The notes under the pieces were generated by a model. That model did no database searches. It was given only the letters and a program-made list of their open reading frames with translations, and was not told the DNA's origin. Shown here piece after piece: positions 1 to 7,987 of a stretch of 64,000 nucleotides of DNA. The stretch comes from Phaeobacter sp. G2 (GTDB lineage Bacteria; Pseudomonadota; Alphaproteobacteria; Rhodobacterales; Rhodobacteraceae): positions 1,116,001-1,180,000 of the forward strand of contig CP104100.1 in the NCBI GenBank assembly GCA_025163595.1, written 5' to 3'. Position 1 is the stretch's first letter. Each line of letters opens with the position of its first letter. A program made the position numbers and the translations under genes.

Positions 1-245
1 CGGTCATAGGCAAACTCGCGCGCGTCCAGCGCCTGCCAGTCGGCATTCGGGACGGCGGCGATCAACCCGTCGATTTCAACCTGCGGCGCGGGTTCGACGG
101 TGAGAAAGGCCACATCACGCAGGGGGGTGTGGCACCAGCTGCGCCGCCAGCCGCGGAGCCGCGCGGGCTGTGGATCCAGGTAGTCGTGGGTGGCGGTGTT
201 TACCAGGCTGCCATAGCCAAAGAAATAAGGAGGGTGGGGCATCAT
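1..245 (-). CDS. Gamma-glutamylcyclotransferase-like protein, N-terminal part
   Basis: Partial gene running off the left edge; only about 81 N-terminal residues are present. The translation begins MMPHPPYFFGYGSLVN, and the Y-x-F-G-Y-G-S-L-V-N signature is the nucleotide-independent substrate loop of the AIG2/ChaC gamma-glutamylcyclotransferase fold. It is followed by a basic R-L-R-G-W-R-R segment, also usual in this family. Members release 5-oxoproline from gamma-glutamyl peptides or glutathione, but the catalytic glutamate lies outside the window, so the substrate is inferred only. The start was chosen because the FGYGS motif sits a few residues in, as in the family. Divergent from the Rrf2 regulator to its right. 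Confidence 0.75.
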   Translation of the reverse strand, partial: MMPHPPYFFGYGSLVNTATHDYLDPQPARLRGWRRSWCHTPLRDVAFLTVEPAPQVEIDGLIAAVPNADWQALDAREFAYD

Positions 246-351
246 TTCATCGTCATTCCATTTTTGAAGCCGGGGCAATTGATGTATGTCAAACCGCTTT
301 TTGCCGAGTTGTGCAATAAACCCCTAGCTGAAAGTAGCGGGAGCCAGGATT

Positions 352-831
352 ATGCGCATTACAAAAAGGACCAATATCGCCGTCCGACTGCTGATGTATT
401 GTGCAGCAAACGCGGATCGTTTGGTCACCAAGGCCGAGATCGCCGAGTGTTGCAATATCTCGGAAAACCATCTGGCCCAAGTCATCAACCAGCTGAGCCA
501 GCTTGGCTACCTGCATACCCAGCGCGGGCGCAACGGCGGCATGACCCTGGGGCGTCAACCTGAACAGATCCAGATTGGCGAGGTGTTTCGCGATGTCGAA
601 GGCGCGCTGCCAATGGTGGAGTGTTTTGCCGATGCTGATAACACCTGCCCGCTCTCCAGTGCCTGCCGCCTGAAGGTGGCGCTTGCGGATGCGGCACAGG
701 CTTTTTATGCGTCGCTGGACGACATCACCCTGGAAGCGCTGATCTGCGAAAATCACGACCTGATGCGGATCTTGCAGCCGGTTGCCTGCGCAGGTTCCAC
801 GACAGGTGTCGCGACGGCTGCAGCGGGCTAA
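352..831 (+). CDS. Rrf2-family transcriptional regulator, NsrR-like
   Basis: 159-residue Rrf2 regulator. The N-terminal winged helix (residues 1-65) has the family pattern R-I-T-K-R-T-N-I-A-V-R-L-L-M and the recognition segment I-S-E-N-H-L-A-Q-V-I-N-Q-L. Three cysteines, C91, C99 and C105, lie in C-F-A-D-A-D-N-T-C-P-L-S-S-A-C-R-L, which matches the Fe-S ligand region of NsrR and IscR proteins; the spacing is closest to NsrR. NsrR senses nitric oxide through its cluster and derepresses NO-detoxifying genes. No such target is seen nearby: the divergent neighbour is the cyclotransferase-like gene, and the ABC exporter downstream is on the other strand. NsrR versus another Rrf2 class is inference. 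Confidence 0.8.
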   Translation: MRITKRTNIAVRLLMYCAANADRLVTKAEIAECCNISENHLAQVINQLSQLGYLHTQRGRNGGMTLGRQPEQIQIGEVFRDVEGALPMVECFADADNTCPLSSACRLKVALADAAQAFYASLDDITLEALICENHDLMRILQPVACAGSTTGVATAAAG

Positions 832-938
832 GCCTGGCAAAAACATGGCTGGCCAAGCCGGGCCTGATTTGGCCTGGGGGGGAATGGGCTTGGGGGGTAT
901 CTGTTCCTGAAGGCAAAAGGCGCTTTCGCGCGCTTGCT

Positions 939-3506
939 TTATTCACGGGCTCGCAAAATACGGGCGGGACGGGCGGCCAGTGGGCGCCAGGCAAAGATCA
1001 ACCCGGCCAGCAACGTGGTTGCGATGCCCCCAGAGACCACCGCCAGCGCATTGGGCCAGATCACCACATAGGCGGTCTCAAAGACATAGATATTCACCGC
1101 CCAGGCGCCGGCAACGCCTGCCAGCAGGGCAACACCCCCAGCGCCTGCGCCCAGAATGATAGACCGCAGGGCAAAGCTCAGCAGGATTTTGCGGCGAGAG
1201 GCCCCAAGGGTCTTGAGCAAGGCTGCCTCGTAGCGCCGGGCGGGCTCTCCGGCGGCGGCGGTGCCCAGCAGGACCAGAAACCCGGTGATCAGGGTGGCAG
1301 CGGCACCATAGCTGGTGGCAGCGGCCAGCTGGCGCAAAATATCAGAGACCCGGTCAATGGCATCGCGGACCCGGATGGCGGTGATATTGGGCATTTCCTG
1401 CGCCAGATCCCGCAGGATCTGCGCCTCTGCGCTGGTTTCGGCATAGACCGTGGCGATAAAACTATGCGGCGCACCGGCCAGTGCCGCCTCATTCAGGGTC
1501 AGCACAAAGCCCATGCCGGCAGTGGAGAAATCGACATTGCGAAAGCTGGTGATTTCGGCCTGTATGTCACGGCCCAACACGTTCAGGGTGATGGTGTCGC
1601 CCAGGTCCAGGCCCAGTTCCTCGGCCTCTTCAGCGGCAAAGCTGACCTGCGGCGGGCCGGTGTAATCCTCGGGCCACCAGCTGCCTGCCACCACCTCGGT
1701 GCCTTTGGGCTGTGCTGCTGCATAGGTAACGCCACGATCGCCGCGCACCACCCAGTGATCGCCTGCGACCTCCTGTGCGGGGGTGCCGTTGATCTTGGTA
1801 ATGACCGCCCGCAACATTGGCGCGCTTTCAACCTTGCTGACAGCCGGGTCGCCTTCGACACGCTCTAGGAAGGCGGGCATCTGATCGCGCTGAATGTCGA
1901 CAAAGAAATAAGAGGGCGCCACATCGGGCAGATTGCCAGCGATGGCGCGGCGCATATTGCCGTCGATCTGGCCAATGGCGGCCAGAACCGTCAGCCCCAG
2001 ACCCAGCGCCAGGACCGCAGGCACGGCGCCATCGCGGGCGGTGCCAATCGCGGCCAGTGCCCATCGCAGCGCCGGGCGGCCACGGGTGATGTGGGAACCA
2101 CGCCGTGCCAGCCAACCCAGACCCAGGGCGGCAATCAACAGCACCAGCAGGGCGCCCATCAGCCCCCCTGCGGTCCAGAGCGTCAGCTTTGCGGCGCCAG
2201 AGAACCAGGCGGCCGAGCCCACAAGCAGGACCAGTGCCAGGGCGGTTGCCAGAATATAGCGGAGCGCCGGCAGGCGGCTTACCTCGCCCAAGGCGCCGCG
2301 AAACAGCGAGGCAGCGCGGATGCGCTCGGCCCGGGCCAGGGGCCACAGGGCAAAGATAAAGGCGGTGAGAAAGCCATAAAGCGCCGCCTCAACCAGGGTG
2401 GAGGGGTAGACCGCAAAAACCGCCGGGAAGGGCAGTTGCGCCGCAATCATCGGCCCTAGCAGGATTGGCCCCAACCCGCCGAGCAGCAGCCCGATGCTGA
2501 CCCCCAGCAGGGTCAGGGCGCCGATCTGCAAGAAATAAGTGAGGAAAATCACCTGCCGTTCAGCGCCAAGGGTGCGCAGGGTGGCGATGGTTTCGGTCTT
2601 GGTGGCCAGATAGGCGCGCACAGCAGCAGATACGCCAACGCCGCCCACCGCCAGACCAGAGAGCCCGACCAGCACCAGAAACCCGCCCAGACGGTCGACA
2701 AAGGTGGCAATGCCGGGGGCGCCGTTGCGGGCATCACGCCAGCGCATGCCGTTGTCCTCAAACTGGGCGCGGGCCTCGGCCTGCAGCGCGTCGAGATCGG
2801 TGTCCGGGGCCAGCGCCAGCCGGTATTTGGTGGAATAGAGCGAACCGGGCGCCAAAAGACCGGAGCCTTCCAGGGCTGGGCGGGCCACCAGGGTACGCGG
2901 CCCCAGGGCAAAGCCTGAGGCGGCGGCGTCTGGCTCGGTTTTGATGGTGGCCATCAGCACAAAGTCGCGGGTGCCAAAGCGGACCGTATCCCCGGGCTTG
3001 AGCCCCAGCCGGTCCGCCAGAACCGGCATCATCGCCACACCGGGCAGCGTGCCATTGCCCGCCAGCGCCTGCGCCAGGGGGATGTCGGGTTGCAGCGTCA
3101 GGCTGCCGGTCAGCGGATAGGCATTATCAACCGCTTTGACCTGGGTCAGGGCGCGTTCGTCGCCTAAGGTCGCCATCGAGCGGAACTCGACAATTTGCGA
3201 GACCGCCTCGGAGTGGGTTGCCATCCAGGCGCGCTCTTCGTCATTGGCAAAGCGATAGGTAAAGGTGAGTTCAGCGTCGCCGCCCAGCAGACTGGCGCCT
3301 TCTTGGGTCAAGCCGGCCTCAATCGAGGCGCGGATCGAGCCAATGGCGGCAATCACCGCCACCCCAAGGGCCAGACAAGCGAGAAAGATGCGAAAGCCTT
3401 TGACGCCGCTGCGCAGCTCACGCAGGGCAAAGCGCCAGGCAAGACGGAGTGAGGAAGCGGGCGTGCGGGACTGGCTGCGGGACTGGCTGCGGGACTGGCC
3501 CGTCAT
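939..3506 (-). CDS. ABC transporter permease, FtsX-like (YbbP family)
   Basis: 855-residue inner-membrane permease with two FtsX-type modules. One helix near residues 35-60 is followed by a large periplasmic domain, then a three-helix bundle around 265-400; a second set follows, with helices near 415-470, a periplasmic domain and a final bundle at about 735-845. This is the YbbP arrangement, in which an ATPase drives mechanotransmission to the periplasm rather than classical import. The ATG overlaps the end of the upstream ATPase gene by four bases, so the two are translationally coupled. The divergent esterase completes the ybbA-ybbP-tesA grouping seen in many proteobacteria. The cytoplasmic N-terminus carries a small S-Q-S-R repeat, noted separately. 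Confidence 0.9.
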   Translation of the reverse strand: MTGQSRSQSRSQSRTPASSLRLAWRFALRELRSGVKGFRIFLACLALGVAVIAAIGSIRASIEAGLTQEGASLLGGDAELTFTYRFANDEERAWMATHSEAVSQIVEFRSMATLGDERALTQVKAVDNAYPLTGSLTLQPDIPLAQALAGNGTLPGVAMMPVLADRLGLKPGDTVRFGTRDFVLMATIKTEPDAAASGFALGPRTLVARPALEGSGLLAPGSLYSTKYRLALAPDTDLDALQAEARAQFEDNGMRWRDARNGAPGIATFVDRLGGFLVLVGLSGLAVGGVGVSAAVRAYLATKTETIATLRTLGAERQVIFLTYFLQIGALTLLGVSIGLLLGGLGPILLGPMIAAQLPFPAVFAVYPSTLVEAALYGFLTAFIFALWPLARAERIRAASLFRGALGEVSRLPALRYILATALALVLLVGSAAWFSGAAKLTLWTAGGLMGALLVLLIAALGLGWLARRGSHITRGRPALRWALAAIGTARDGAVPAVLALGLGLTVLAAIGQIDGNMRRAIAGNLPDVAPSYFFVDIQRDQMPAFLERVEGDPAVSKVESAPMLRAVITKINGTPAQEVAGDHWVVRGDRGVTYAAAQPKGTEVVAGSWWPEDYTGPPQVSFAAEEAEELGLDLGDTITLNVLGRDIQAEITSFRNVDFSTAGMGFVLTLNEAALAGAPHSFIATVYAETSAEAQILRDLAQEMPNITAIRVRDAIDRVSDILRQLAAATSYGAAATLITGFLVLLGTAAAGEPARRYEAALLKTLGASRRKILLSFALRSIILGAGAGGVALLAGVAGAWAVNIYVFETAYVVIWPNALAVVSGGIATTLLAGLIFAWRPLAARPARILRARE
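3465..3500 (-). repeat. Three tandem 12-bp units encoding S-Q-S-R
   Basis: The unit gcgggactggct occurs three times in a row, the last differing in its final base. It lies inside the 5' end of the permease gene and encodes serine-glutamine-serine-arginine repeats in the cytoplasmic tail. Since 12 is a multiple of three, copy-number changes would alter tail length without breaking the frame. Confidence 0.9.
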
Positions 3507-4210
3507 TCTGCCGCCTCACTTGCGGCTGAGGGGTCTGCCAGCCGGCCATCACGCAGGCGGATCACCCGATCACAGCGACTGGCGAGTTCCGGCGCATGGG
3601 TCACCATGATCAATGTGGCGCCTGAGCGGTCGCGCAGGTCAAACAGCAGATCCATCACAGCGGCGCCATTGGCCTCATCCAGATTGCCGGTTGGCTCATC
3701 CGCCAGCAGGATCTCAGGGCGCGGTGCCAGGGCGCGGGCCAGGGCAACACGTTGTTGCTCCCCGCCCGACAGCTGCGCCGGGAAATGACCCGCGCGATGG
3801 CCCAGATCCACGGCTTCAAGCTCAGCCAGGGCGACGTCAAAGGCGTCGCGCCGTCCTGCCAGCTCCAACGGGGTGGCGACATTTTCCAGCGCTGTCATGG
3901 TTGGGATCAGATGGAAGCTTTGGAACACCACCCCCATGTGATTGCGGCGAAACCGCGCCAGAGCGTCCTCATCCATGGCGGTCAGATCCTGCCCCAGCGC
4001 AGAAATATGGCCGCCGGTCGCCAGCTCCAGCCCGCCCATCAACATCAACAGCGACGACTTGCCCGACCCCGAGGGGCCAATCAGGCCCAGGGTTTCCCCG
4101 CGTGCGACATCCAAAGAGATATCCTGCAGAATTCGCACCGGTCCGGTATTGCCATTCAGCGTTAAAGACGCATCTTGAAGGTGAAGAACGGGTCTATCTG
4201 TTTCTGTCAT
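3503..4210 (-). CDS. ybbA: ABC transporter ATP-binding protein (YbbA/LolD-like)
   Basis: 235-residue ATPase of the MacB/LolD/YbbA group. Walker A is G-P-S-G-S-G-K-S-S near residue 45, the Q-loop is V-F-Q-S-F-H-L-I-P-T-M, the signature is L-S-G-G-E-Q-Q-R-V-A-L-A-R-A-L, Walker B is I-L-L-A-D-E-P-T-G-N-L-D, and the switch histidine is in V-T-H-A-P-E-L-A. The V-F-Q-S-F-H-L-I-P-T-M segment is typical of exporters paired with FtsX permeases. It is the first gene of a two-gene operon with the permease that follows. Transport cargo is unknown; the neighbouring TesA-type esterase has led to lipid-related proposals in other bacteria, but nothing here proves it. Confidence 0.93.
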   Translation of the reverse strand: MTETDRPVLHLQDASLTLNGNTGPVRILQDISLDVARGETLGLIGPSGSGKSSLLMLMGGLELATGGHISALGQDLTAMDEDALARFRRNHMGVVFQSFHLIPTMTALENVATPLELAGRRDAFDVALAELEAVDLGHRAGHFPAQLSGGEQQRVALARALAPRPEILLADEPTGNLDEANGAAVMDLLFDLRDRSGATLIMVTHAPELASRCDRVIRLRDGRLADPSAASEAAE

Positions 4211-4260
4211 GAAGCTGCGCCTGTTAAATATACTCTATCGGATATGGAGCATTTGCTGCA

Positions 4261-4926
4261 ATGCACAAGGTATTAGCCCTGTTTGGGATGATTTTTCTCG
4301 TGACCTACGCCTCTGATACGCGCGCCGAGGACCTGCGGATCACGGCCTTTGGAGATAGTCTGGTCCAGGGCTATGGATTGCCCCAGGGCGACGGGCTGGT
4401 GCCGCAATTGCAACACTGGCTGCAAGAACAGGGAGCTGAGGTCCGGTTGACCAATGCAGGGGTGTCCGGCGATACCACCGCTGGCGGCGCTGCCCGGATC
4501 GACTGGACGCTGGCGGATCAGCCGCAGGGCCTGATTGTGCTGTTGGGGGGCAATGATCTGCTGCGCGGTCTGCCGCCGCTGCAGGCGCGTGAAAACCTGC
4601 GTCAGATCCTGGTGGCAGCACAGGCGCAAGAGGTTGAGGTGCTGTTGATCGGGATGCAGGCGCCGGGGAATTTTGGACCCGATTACAAGGCACGTTTTGA
4701 CAGCATCTATTCAGAGCTGGCGCAGGAGTTTGGTGCCCTGCTGCACCCGGATGCCTTTGCCGGAATTCGCGCGGTTGCGGGCGATGATCCGGCGGCGGCG
4801 CAGGCCTATATGCAGGGGGATAATATTCACCCCAATGCCAAGGGGGTGGCCTTGAATGTGGCGGCGCTGGGCCCTGTGGTACTGCAGCTGGCAGCCCGGA
4901 TTGAAGCTGCCGCAGCCAAGAGCTAG
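4261..4926 (+). CDS. tesA: Arylesterase / multifunctional lysophospholipase L1-like (TesA)
   Basis: 221-residue SGNH hydrolase. Residues 1-22 form a signal peptide ending near S-D-T-R-A-E, so the enzyme is expected in the periplasm. Block I is A-F-G-D-S-L-V-Q-G-Y-G-L with the nucleophilic serine; the block II glycine is in N-A-G-V-S-G-D-T-T-A-G-G, block III is L-L-G-G-N-D-L-L-R-G, and block V is the D-N-I-H-P-N-A-K-G region with the catalytic Asp-His pair. The family hydrolyses acyl-CoA thioesters, aryl esters and lysophospholipids. Divergent from the ybbA-ybbP operon with only about 50 bp between starts, so the promoters must overlap. A stem-loop terminator follows. Confidence 0.92.
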   Translation: MHKVLALFGMIFLVTYASDTRAEDLRITAFGDSLVQGYGLPQGDGLVPQLQHWLQEQGAEVRLTNAGVSGDTTAGGAARIDWTLADQPQGLIVLLGGNDLLRGLPPLQARENLRQILVAAQAQEVEVLLIGMQAPGNFGPDYKARFDSIYSELAQEFGALLHPDAFAGIRAVAGDDPAAAQAYMQGDNIHPNAKGVALNVAALGPVVLQLAARIEAAAAKS

Positions 4927-4941
4927 GTCCAGGAATCAAAA

Positions 4942-4967
4942 GCGGCCCCGACCGAAACAGGGGCCGC
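4942..4967. terminator. Bidirectional hairpin between tesA and cspA
   Basis: Perfect 8-bp inverted repeat, gcggcccc and ggggccgc, with a 10-nt loop, placed between two convergent genes. A short A-run precedes it on the plus strand, giving U residues after the hairpin for cspA transcripts. It most likely ends both transcripts. Confidence 0.75.
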
Positions 4968-4990
4968 CAGAATGGGTCATCTTTGGCGGC

Positions 4991-5197
4991 TTAAAGCAGC
5001 GCGAGATCTACAGCGGATTCACGACCGTCGCGGCCGGGCTGCATTTCGTAGCTGACTTTTTGGTTGTCTGCGAGGCCGGTCAGGCCGGACCGTTCAACCG
5101 CAGAAATGTGAACAAATACATCGCTTCCGCCACTGTCGGGGGCGATAAAGCCGAAGCCTTTTGTGGTGTTGAACCATTTGACGGTGCCAGTTGCCAT
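4991..5197 (-). CDS. cspA: Cold shock protein, CspA family
   Basis: 68-residue single cold-shock domain, the usual family length. RNP1 is K-G-F-G-F-I-A and RNP2 is V-F-V-H-I, after the conserved start G-T-V-K-W-F-N-T-T-K. It binds single-stranded RNA and DNA and acts as an RNA chaperone. An AGGAG Shine-Dalgarno lies nine bases before the ATG. The roughly 280-bp region upstream up to the L,D-transpeptidase stop holds no convincing gene and may carry the long leader common to csp mRNAs; no cold-shock box could be confirmed by eye. Confidence 0.95.
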   Translation of the reverse strand: MATGTVKWFNTTKGFGFIAPDSGGSDVFVHISAVERSGLTGLADNQKVSYEMQPGRDGRESAVDLALL

Positions 5198-5474
5198 CGT
5201 CTCTTCTCCTAGTTTCTTCTCACGTGCTCTGCCCGCAGCATGCGGCAGTATGGCGCGTTCATTCTGGGGGAGCGCCCCCCATCAGGGTCCATTTGCACCC
5301 CTTTTATGACCTCGCGGTGACAGCATTGGACAGAAGAAGCCCTCACGCAAGAAAAAATCTTGTAGTCTTTGCTGTGACTGCAGCAAGCGTTGCATCTTGC
5401 GCGCGTGATGGGCACCAAGAGGGCAAATAGGCGCTTGGGCGGCGCTTTTATCCCGTGGTTTGGACTGGCGGCGG

Positions 5475-6056
5475 CTATAAAACCGTGACTTTGGTGCCGA
5501 TAGGGACCCGATTATAAAGATCGGTTACATGTTCGTTCAACATCCGGATGCAGCCATTGGAGGCGGATGAGCCAATGGTTTCGGGCTGGGTGGTGCCATG
5601 GATGCGGAAATAGGTGTCCACCCCGTTTTGATACAGATAAAGCGCCCGTGCCCCCAGGGGATTGTCCGGCCCGCCGGGCTGAACATAACTGTTATCGGCA
5701 AACCGCCCATAGCTGCGCGGACTGCGTTCGATCATTTCCTGGGTGGGTCGCCAGCTGGGCCATTCTCGTTTGCGCTGGATGGTGGCGCTGCCGGTGAACT
5801 CCAGCCCGGCTTTGCCGACCCCGACGCCATAGCGAATGGCTTTGCGTTTTTCGGTCACAAAATACAGGTAGAATGACCGGGTCAGGATCAGGATCTCACC
5901 GGGGAGGAACTCTTTTTTTATCCGCACATATTGCGGTGTTGGATCAAACACCGGGGCCTCTTTGGCCAGGGCCGGGCTTGGTCGGGACAGAGCGGGCAGC
6001 GCTGCGGCGGTAAAACCCGCCAGGGCAGAGCTGGAAAACGCGCGGCGAGAAATCAT
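5475..6056 (-). CDS. L,D-transpeptidase (YkuD domain), exported
   Basis: 193 residues. The N-terminus MISRRAFSSSALAGF is a twin-arginine-like signal with cleavage near A-L-A-K. The YkuD domain covers about residues 50-193 and ends with the catalytic motif H-G-T-x8-I-G-x3-S-x-G-C-I-R-M, with catalytic Cys in S-N-G-C-I-R-M. These enzymes form 3-3 cross-links in peptidoglycan or attach proteins to it. The L-G-A-R-A-L-Y-L segment is the usual pre-catalytic strand. The gene appears monocistronic, with the thioredoxin gene divergent upstream. Which of the several LDT roles it has cannot be told from sequence. Confidence 0.93.
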   Translation of the reverse strand: MISRRAFSSSALAGFTAAALPALSRPSPALAKEAPVFDPTPQYVRIKKEFLPGEILILTRSFYLYFVTEKRKAIRYGVGVGKAGLEFTGSATIQRKREWPSWRPTQEMIERSPRSYGRFADNSYVQPGGPDNPLGARALYLYQNGVDTYFRIHGTTQPETIGSSASNGCIRMLNEHVTDLYNRVPIGTKVTVL

Positions 6057-6197
6057 CTGGGCCTCACATGTTGGAACAAGTCCTGGCCAGTCTGCGTGTC
6101 ACCCACGGTGGGGTCAAGCCTGTCGCCATGTTGTTTGGCTTGCAGAAGCCCAGACAGCGCTTATATCTCGGGGATACAATACACTGGAGAGCACGTG

Positions 6198-6638
6198 ATG
6201 GCGCAACAGATGGCGATGAAAACCTTGACCTGCCTGTCCTGCGCGCAGCTGAACCGGGTGCCGGAGGCGAAACTGATGGCCGGGGCAAAATGCGGCGGCT
6301 GTGGCGCGGCGCTGCTGCCGAAACGGCCCGTGGATGTGGACCCGGCGGTGCTGCAGAAGGCAGCACAGAACGATGACCTGCCTTTGGTGGTGGACTTTTG
6401 GGCCCCCTGGTGCGGCCCTTGCAAGATGATGGGGCCGGAATATGCCAAGGCGTCCAGTAAACTGGCGGGTCAGGCGCGTCTGGTCAAGCTGGACACCCAG
6501 AGACATCAATCCACTGGCGGGCGCTATCGGATCAAAGGCATCCCGACCTTGGTTGCTTTTGAGCGCGGCAAAGAGAAAAAGCGCCAGTCAGGCGCTTTGC
6601 GGGAAGGTCAGATTGTCAGCTGGGTTAAGGCCCGCTAG
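6198..6638 (+). CDS. trxC: Thioredoxin 2 (TrxC)
   Basis: 146-residue thioredoxin with the N-terminal zinc ribbon that distinguishes TrxC from TrxA: C-L-S-C and C-G-G-C within the first 45 residues. The thioredoxin fold follows with the active site F-W-A-P-W-C-G-P-C-K and the cis-proline loop K-G-I-P-T-L. It reduces protein disulfides in the cytoplasm and is oxidative-stress-associated in other bacteria. The open frame extends further upstream, but the start MAQQMAMKTLTC puts the ribbon at the N-terminus as in known TrxC, and no homology precedes it. Confidence 0.95.
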   Translation: MAQQMAMKTLTCLSCAQLNRVPEAKLMAGAKCGGCGAALLPKRPVDVDPAVLQKAAQNDDLPLVVDFWAPWCGPCKMMGPEYAKASSKLAGQARLVKLDTQRHQSTGGRYRIKGIPTLVAFERGKEKKRQSGALREGQIVSWVKAR

Positions 6639-6667
6639 GGATTTCCTGTCCGGGCGAGGGCCTAAAA

Positions 6668-6883
6668 TCAGGCGCCAATGGCTGCTTGGTTTTCCAGGTT
6701 GGGCGATTTTGCCGCGAAGCCACTGCGCAGAGCCAGGATGGTGATTGACAGAACCGCAAACAGGACGCCGGACCCAGAGTAAAGCAGCAGGCTCTGCCAG
6801 ACGTGTAAGTCGAACAGCGCGAAGCCGGTGACGGCAGACAGCAGCCCAAAGACAGAGCCGAGCATGATACTCACAAAAGCCAA
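6668..6883 (-). CDS. Small two-helix membrane protein, unknown function
   Basis: 71 residues with two predicted membrane helices (about 3-23 and 30-52) and a polar tail. No family recognised. The start is probably TTG at 6883-6881: a perfect AGGGGAG Shine-Dalgarno lies at 6891-6897, seven bases away, whereas the first in-frame ATG is six codons further in and has no ribosome site at suitable distance. It is convergent with trxC, with a gap of about 30 bp. Coding status rests on the strong ribosome site and amphipathic composition. Confidence 0.6.
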   Translation of the reverse strand: MAFVSIMLGSVFGLLSAVTGFALFDLHVWQSLLLYSGSGVLFAVLSITILALRSGFAAKSPNLENQAAIGA

Positions 6884-7078
6884 AACGTTTCTCCCCTACA
6901 AAGGCCGCAGCCAGAACTTAACGCGGCACCGCCACTCCAATACAGCGACAAATGGTTAAGATTTTGTTCAAACCTTGCGCGATCTAAGGCTTCGAAGAAT
7001 GGATTTGTGTCCAAAACCCCAAAAAACCAAGAAAAATTGTTTGGGTTCACGAGGGCTTGGTCACGGTATTTGGGCGGT

Positions 7079-7450
7079 CTATTTTGAAACCAAGGCCTGA
7101 CCATCGCGGGGTTTTGGCATCTTGCCACGGCCCTGTTGCAACACATGCGCAAGCTCATGGACCAAAAGGTCGGTGTTTTTAGCGCTGGCGGGTCGGGCGA
7201 AATAGACATCGTTGCCAATGGTAAAGGCCTTGGCTTTCAGCTCCTTGCACAGGTCCTTGGCATTGCCGCCGATATGAACCTGAACTTTGGAGAGCTTGCT
7301 GCGAAAATGCGCCTCCAGCCCCTTGCGCAGATCGCTGGGCAGTTTCTTACCCTTGGTGCCTTCGGGCGCGGTGGTCAGTCTTTTGCGCTTGGCCTTTCTG
7401 CCCTTGGTGGCCTCGATCTTGGCAGCGATTTCTTCGGCGGTGATCGGCAT
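7079..7450 (-). CDS. Small stand-alone DUF4157 (eCIS-core-type) protein with HELAH motif
   Basis: 123 residues from the ATG at 7450; the frame is open further upstream but without family resemblance. The C-terminal half reads V-Q-V-H-I-G-G-N-A-K-D-L ... A-F-T-I-G-N-D-V-Y-F ... L-L-V-H-E-L-A-H-V-L-Q-Q, which is the DUF4157 signature; H98-E99 and H102 give an HExxH zinc-protease motif. DUF4157 is usually a domain of extracellular contractile injection systems or of large polymorphic toxins, yet here it stands alone behind a very basic 20-residue linker (K/R-rich, residues 16-36). No signal peptide and no injection-system gene nearby. Function unknown; proteolysis is inferred only from the motif. 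Confidence 0.75.
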   Translation of the reverse strand: MPITAEEIAAKIEATKGRKAKRKRLTTAPEGTKGKKLPSDLRKGLEAHFRSKLSKVQVHIGGNAKDLCKELKAKAFTIGNDVYFARPASAKNTDLLVHELAHVLQQGRGKMPKPRDGQALVSK

Positions 7451-7731
7451 GGGAGGGACCCTTTCAAACGAATAACACGGCAACAGACCGGCGTGAGGTC
7501 TGTCCAGCCTAGCGCAAGAGGAGCAAAAGGCAAAATGCAAGGAAGAGCGGGACGGCGAGCGCACGCCACCCCGCTTTGCCTTCTGTGAGAATATTTTTGG
7601 AAAGATGAAATTCAACCCGTTTGCGCTGCCGCTCACAGAGGCAGGGACAGGGGGAGCCCTTCGCACCCAGCAGCGCAACCCAAAGCCCGAACTCTAGAGG
7701 ATATCCCTGGGACGTGAGGCGCAAGCCGCAC

Positions 7732-7947
7732 GGCCCGCGCCTGACCTTCCCCTCGTGGAGTTCACACTGGCTCCCGCAGGGACAAACAGTGCGGGGCACT
7801 GTTTGAAGTGTGGACGGGCGGAGCCCTTCGCTAGCGTGGGCTACTTTGGAAGGTGACAGTTGCGGGCTTGTCCCTGGGCCGCTAGGCCCGCGCCTGACCT
7901 TCCCCCCGGGAAGGCGCTTCGCACCTCCCCAAGGTCAGGCGTGGGTC
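7732..7947. repeat. 21-bp direct repeat plus inverted copy
   Basis: The 21-mer beginning ggcccgcgcctgacctt and ending cccc occurs identically at 7732-7752 and 7885-7905. An inverted, slightly diverged copy (aaggtcaggcg core) lies at 7931-7947. Copies two and three can fold into a long hairpin at 7885-7947, which could also terminate the minus-strand MltR-like transcript. The layout resembles REP/BIME-type intergenic elements; mobility is inferred, not shown. Confidence 0.7.
7784..7804. other. Perfect hairpin inside the repeat cluster
   Basis: Nine-base arms aaacagtgc and gcactgttt around a ggg loop, enclosed by a second weaker pairing of ttcacac (7761-7767) with gtgtgga (7808-7814). No T-run follows, so it is not a standard terminator. 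Possible structured RNA or repeat-element core. Confidence 0.55.
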
Positions 7948-7987
7948 TTTTGATTGGTAATGTACTGTGTTTACATAGGTCGCTTGA

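Larger units (their letters stand above)
7451..7987. other. Intergenic stretch with palindromic repeats
   Basis: No convincing gene between the DUF4157 gene and the MltR-like gene. The stretch is dominated by repeated GC-rich palindromic blocks described in the next two entries and changes abruptly to AT-rich sequence after about 7950. Confidence 0.6.

Noticed and set aside
5209..5418. Small minus-strand frame upstream of cspA
   Set aside because: Cys-rich but without ribosome site or recognisable pattern; more likely the cspA leader and promoter region.
7732..7947. CRISPR array or integron attC site
   Set aside because: Only two exact copies, unequal spacing and palindromic structure; no cas or integron integrase genes.
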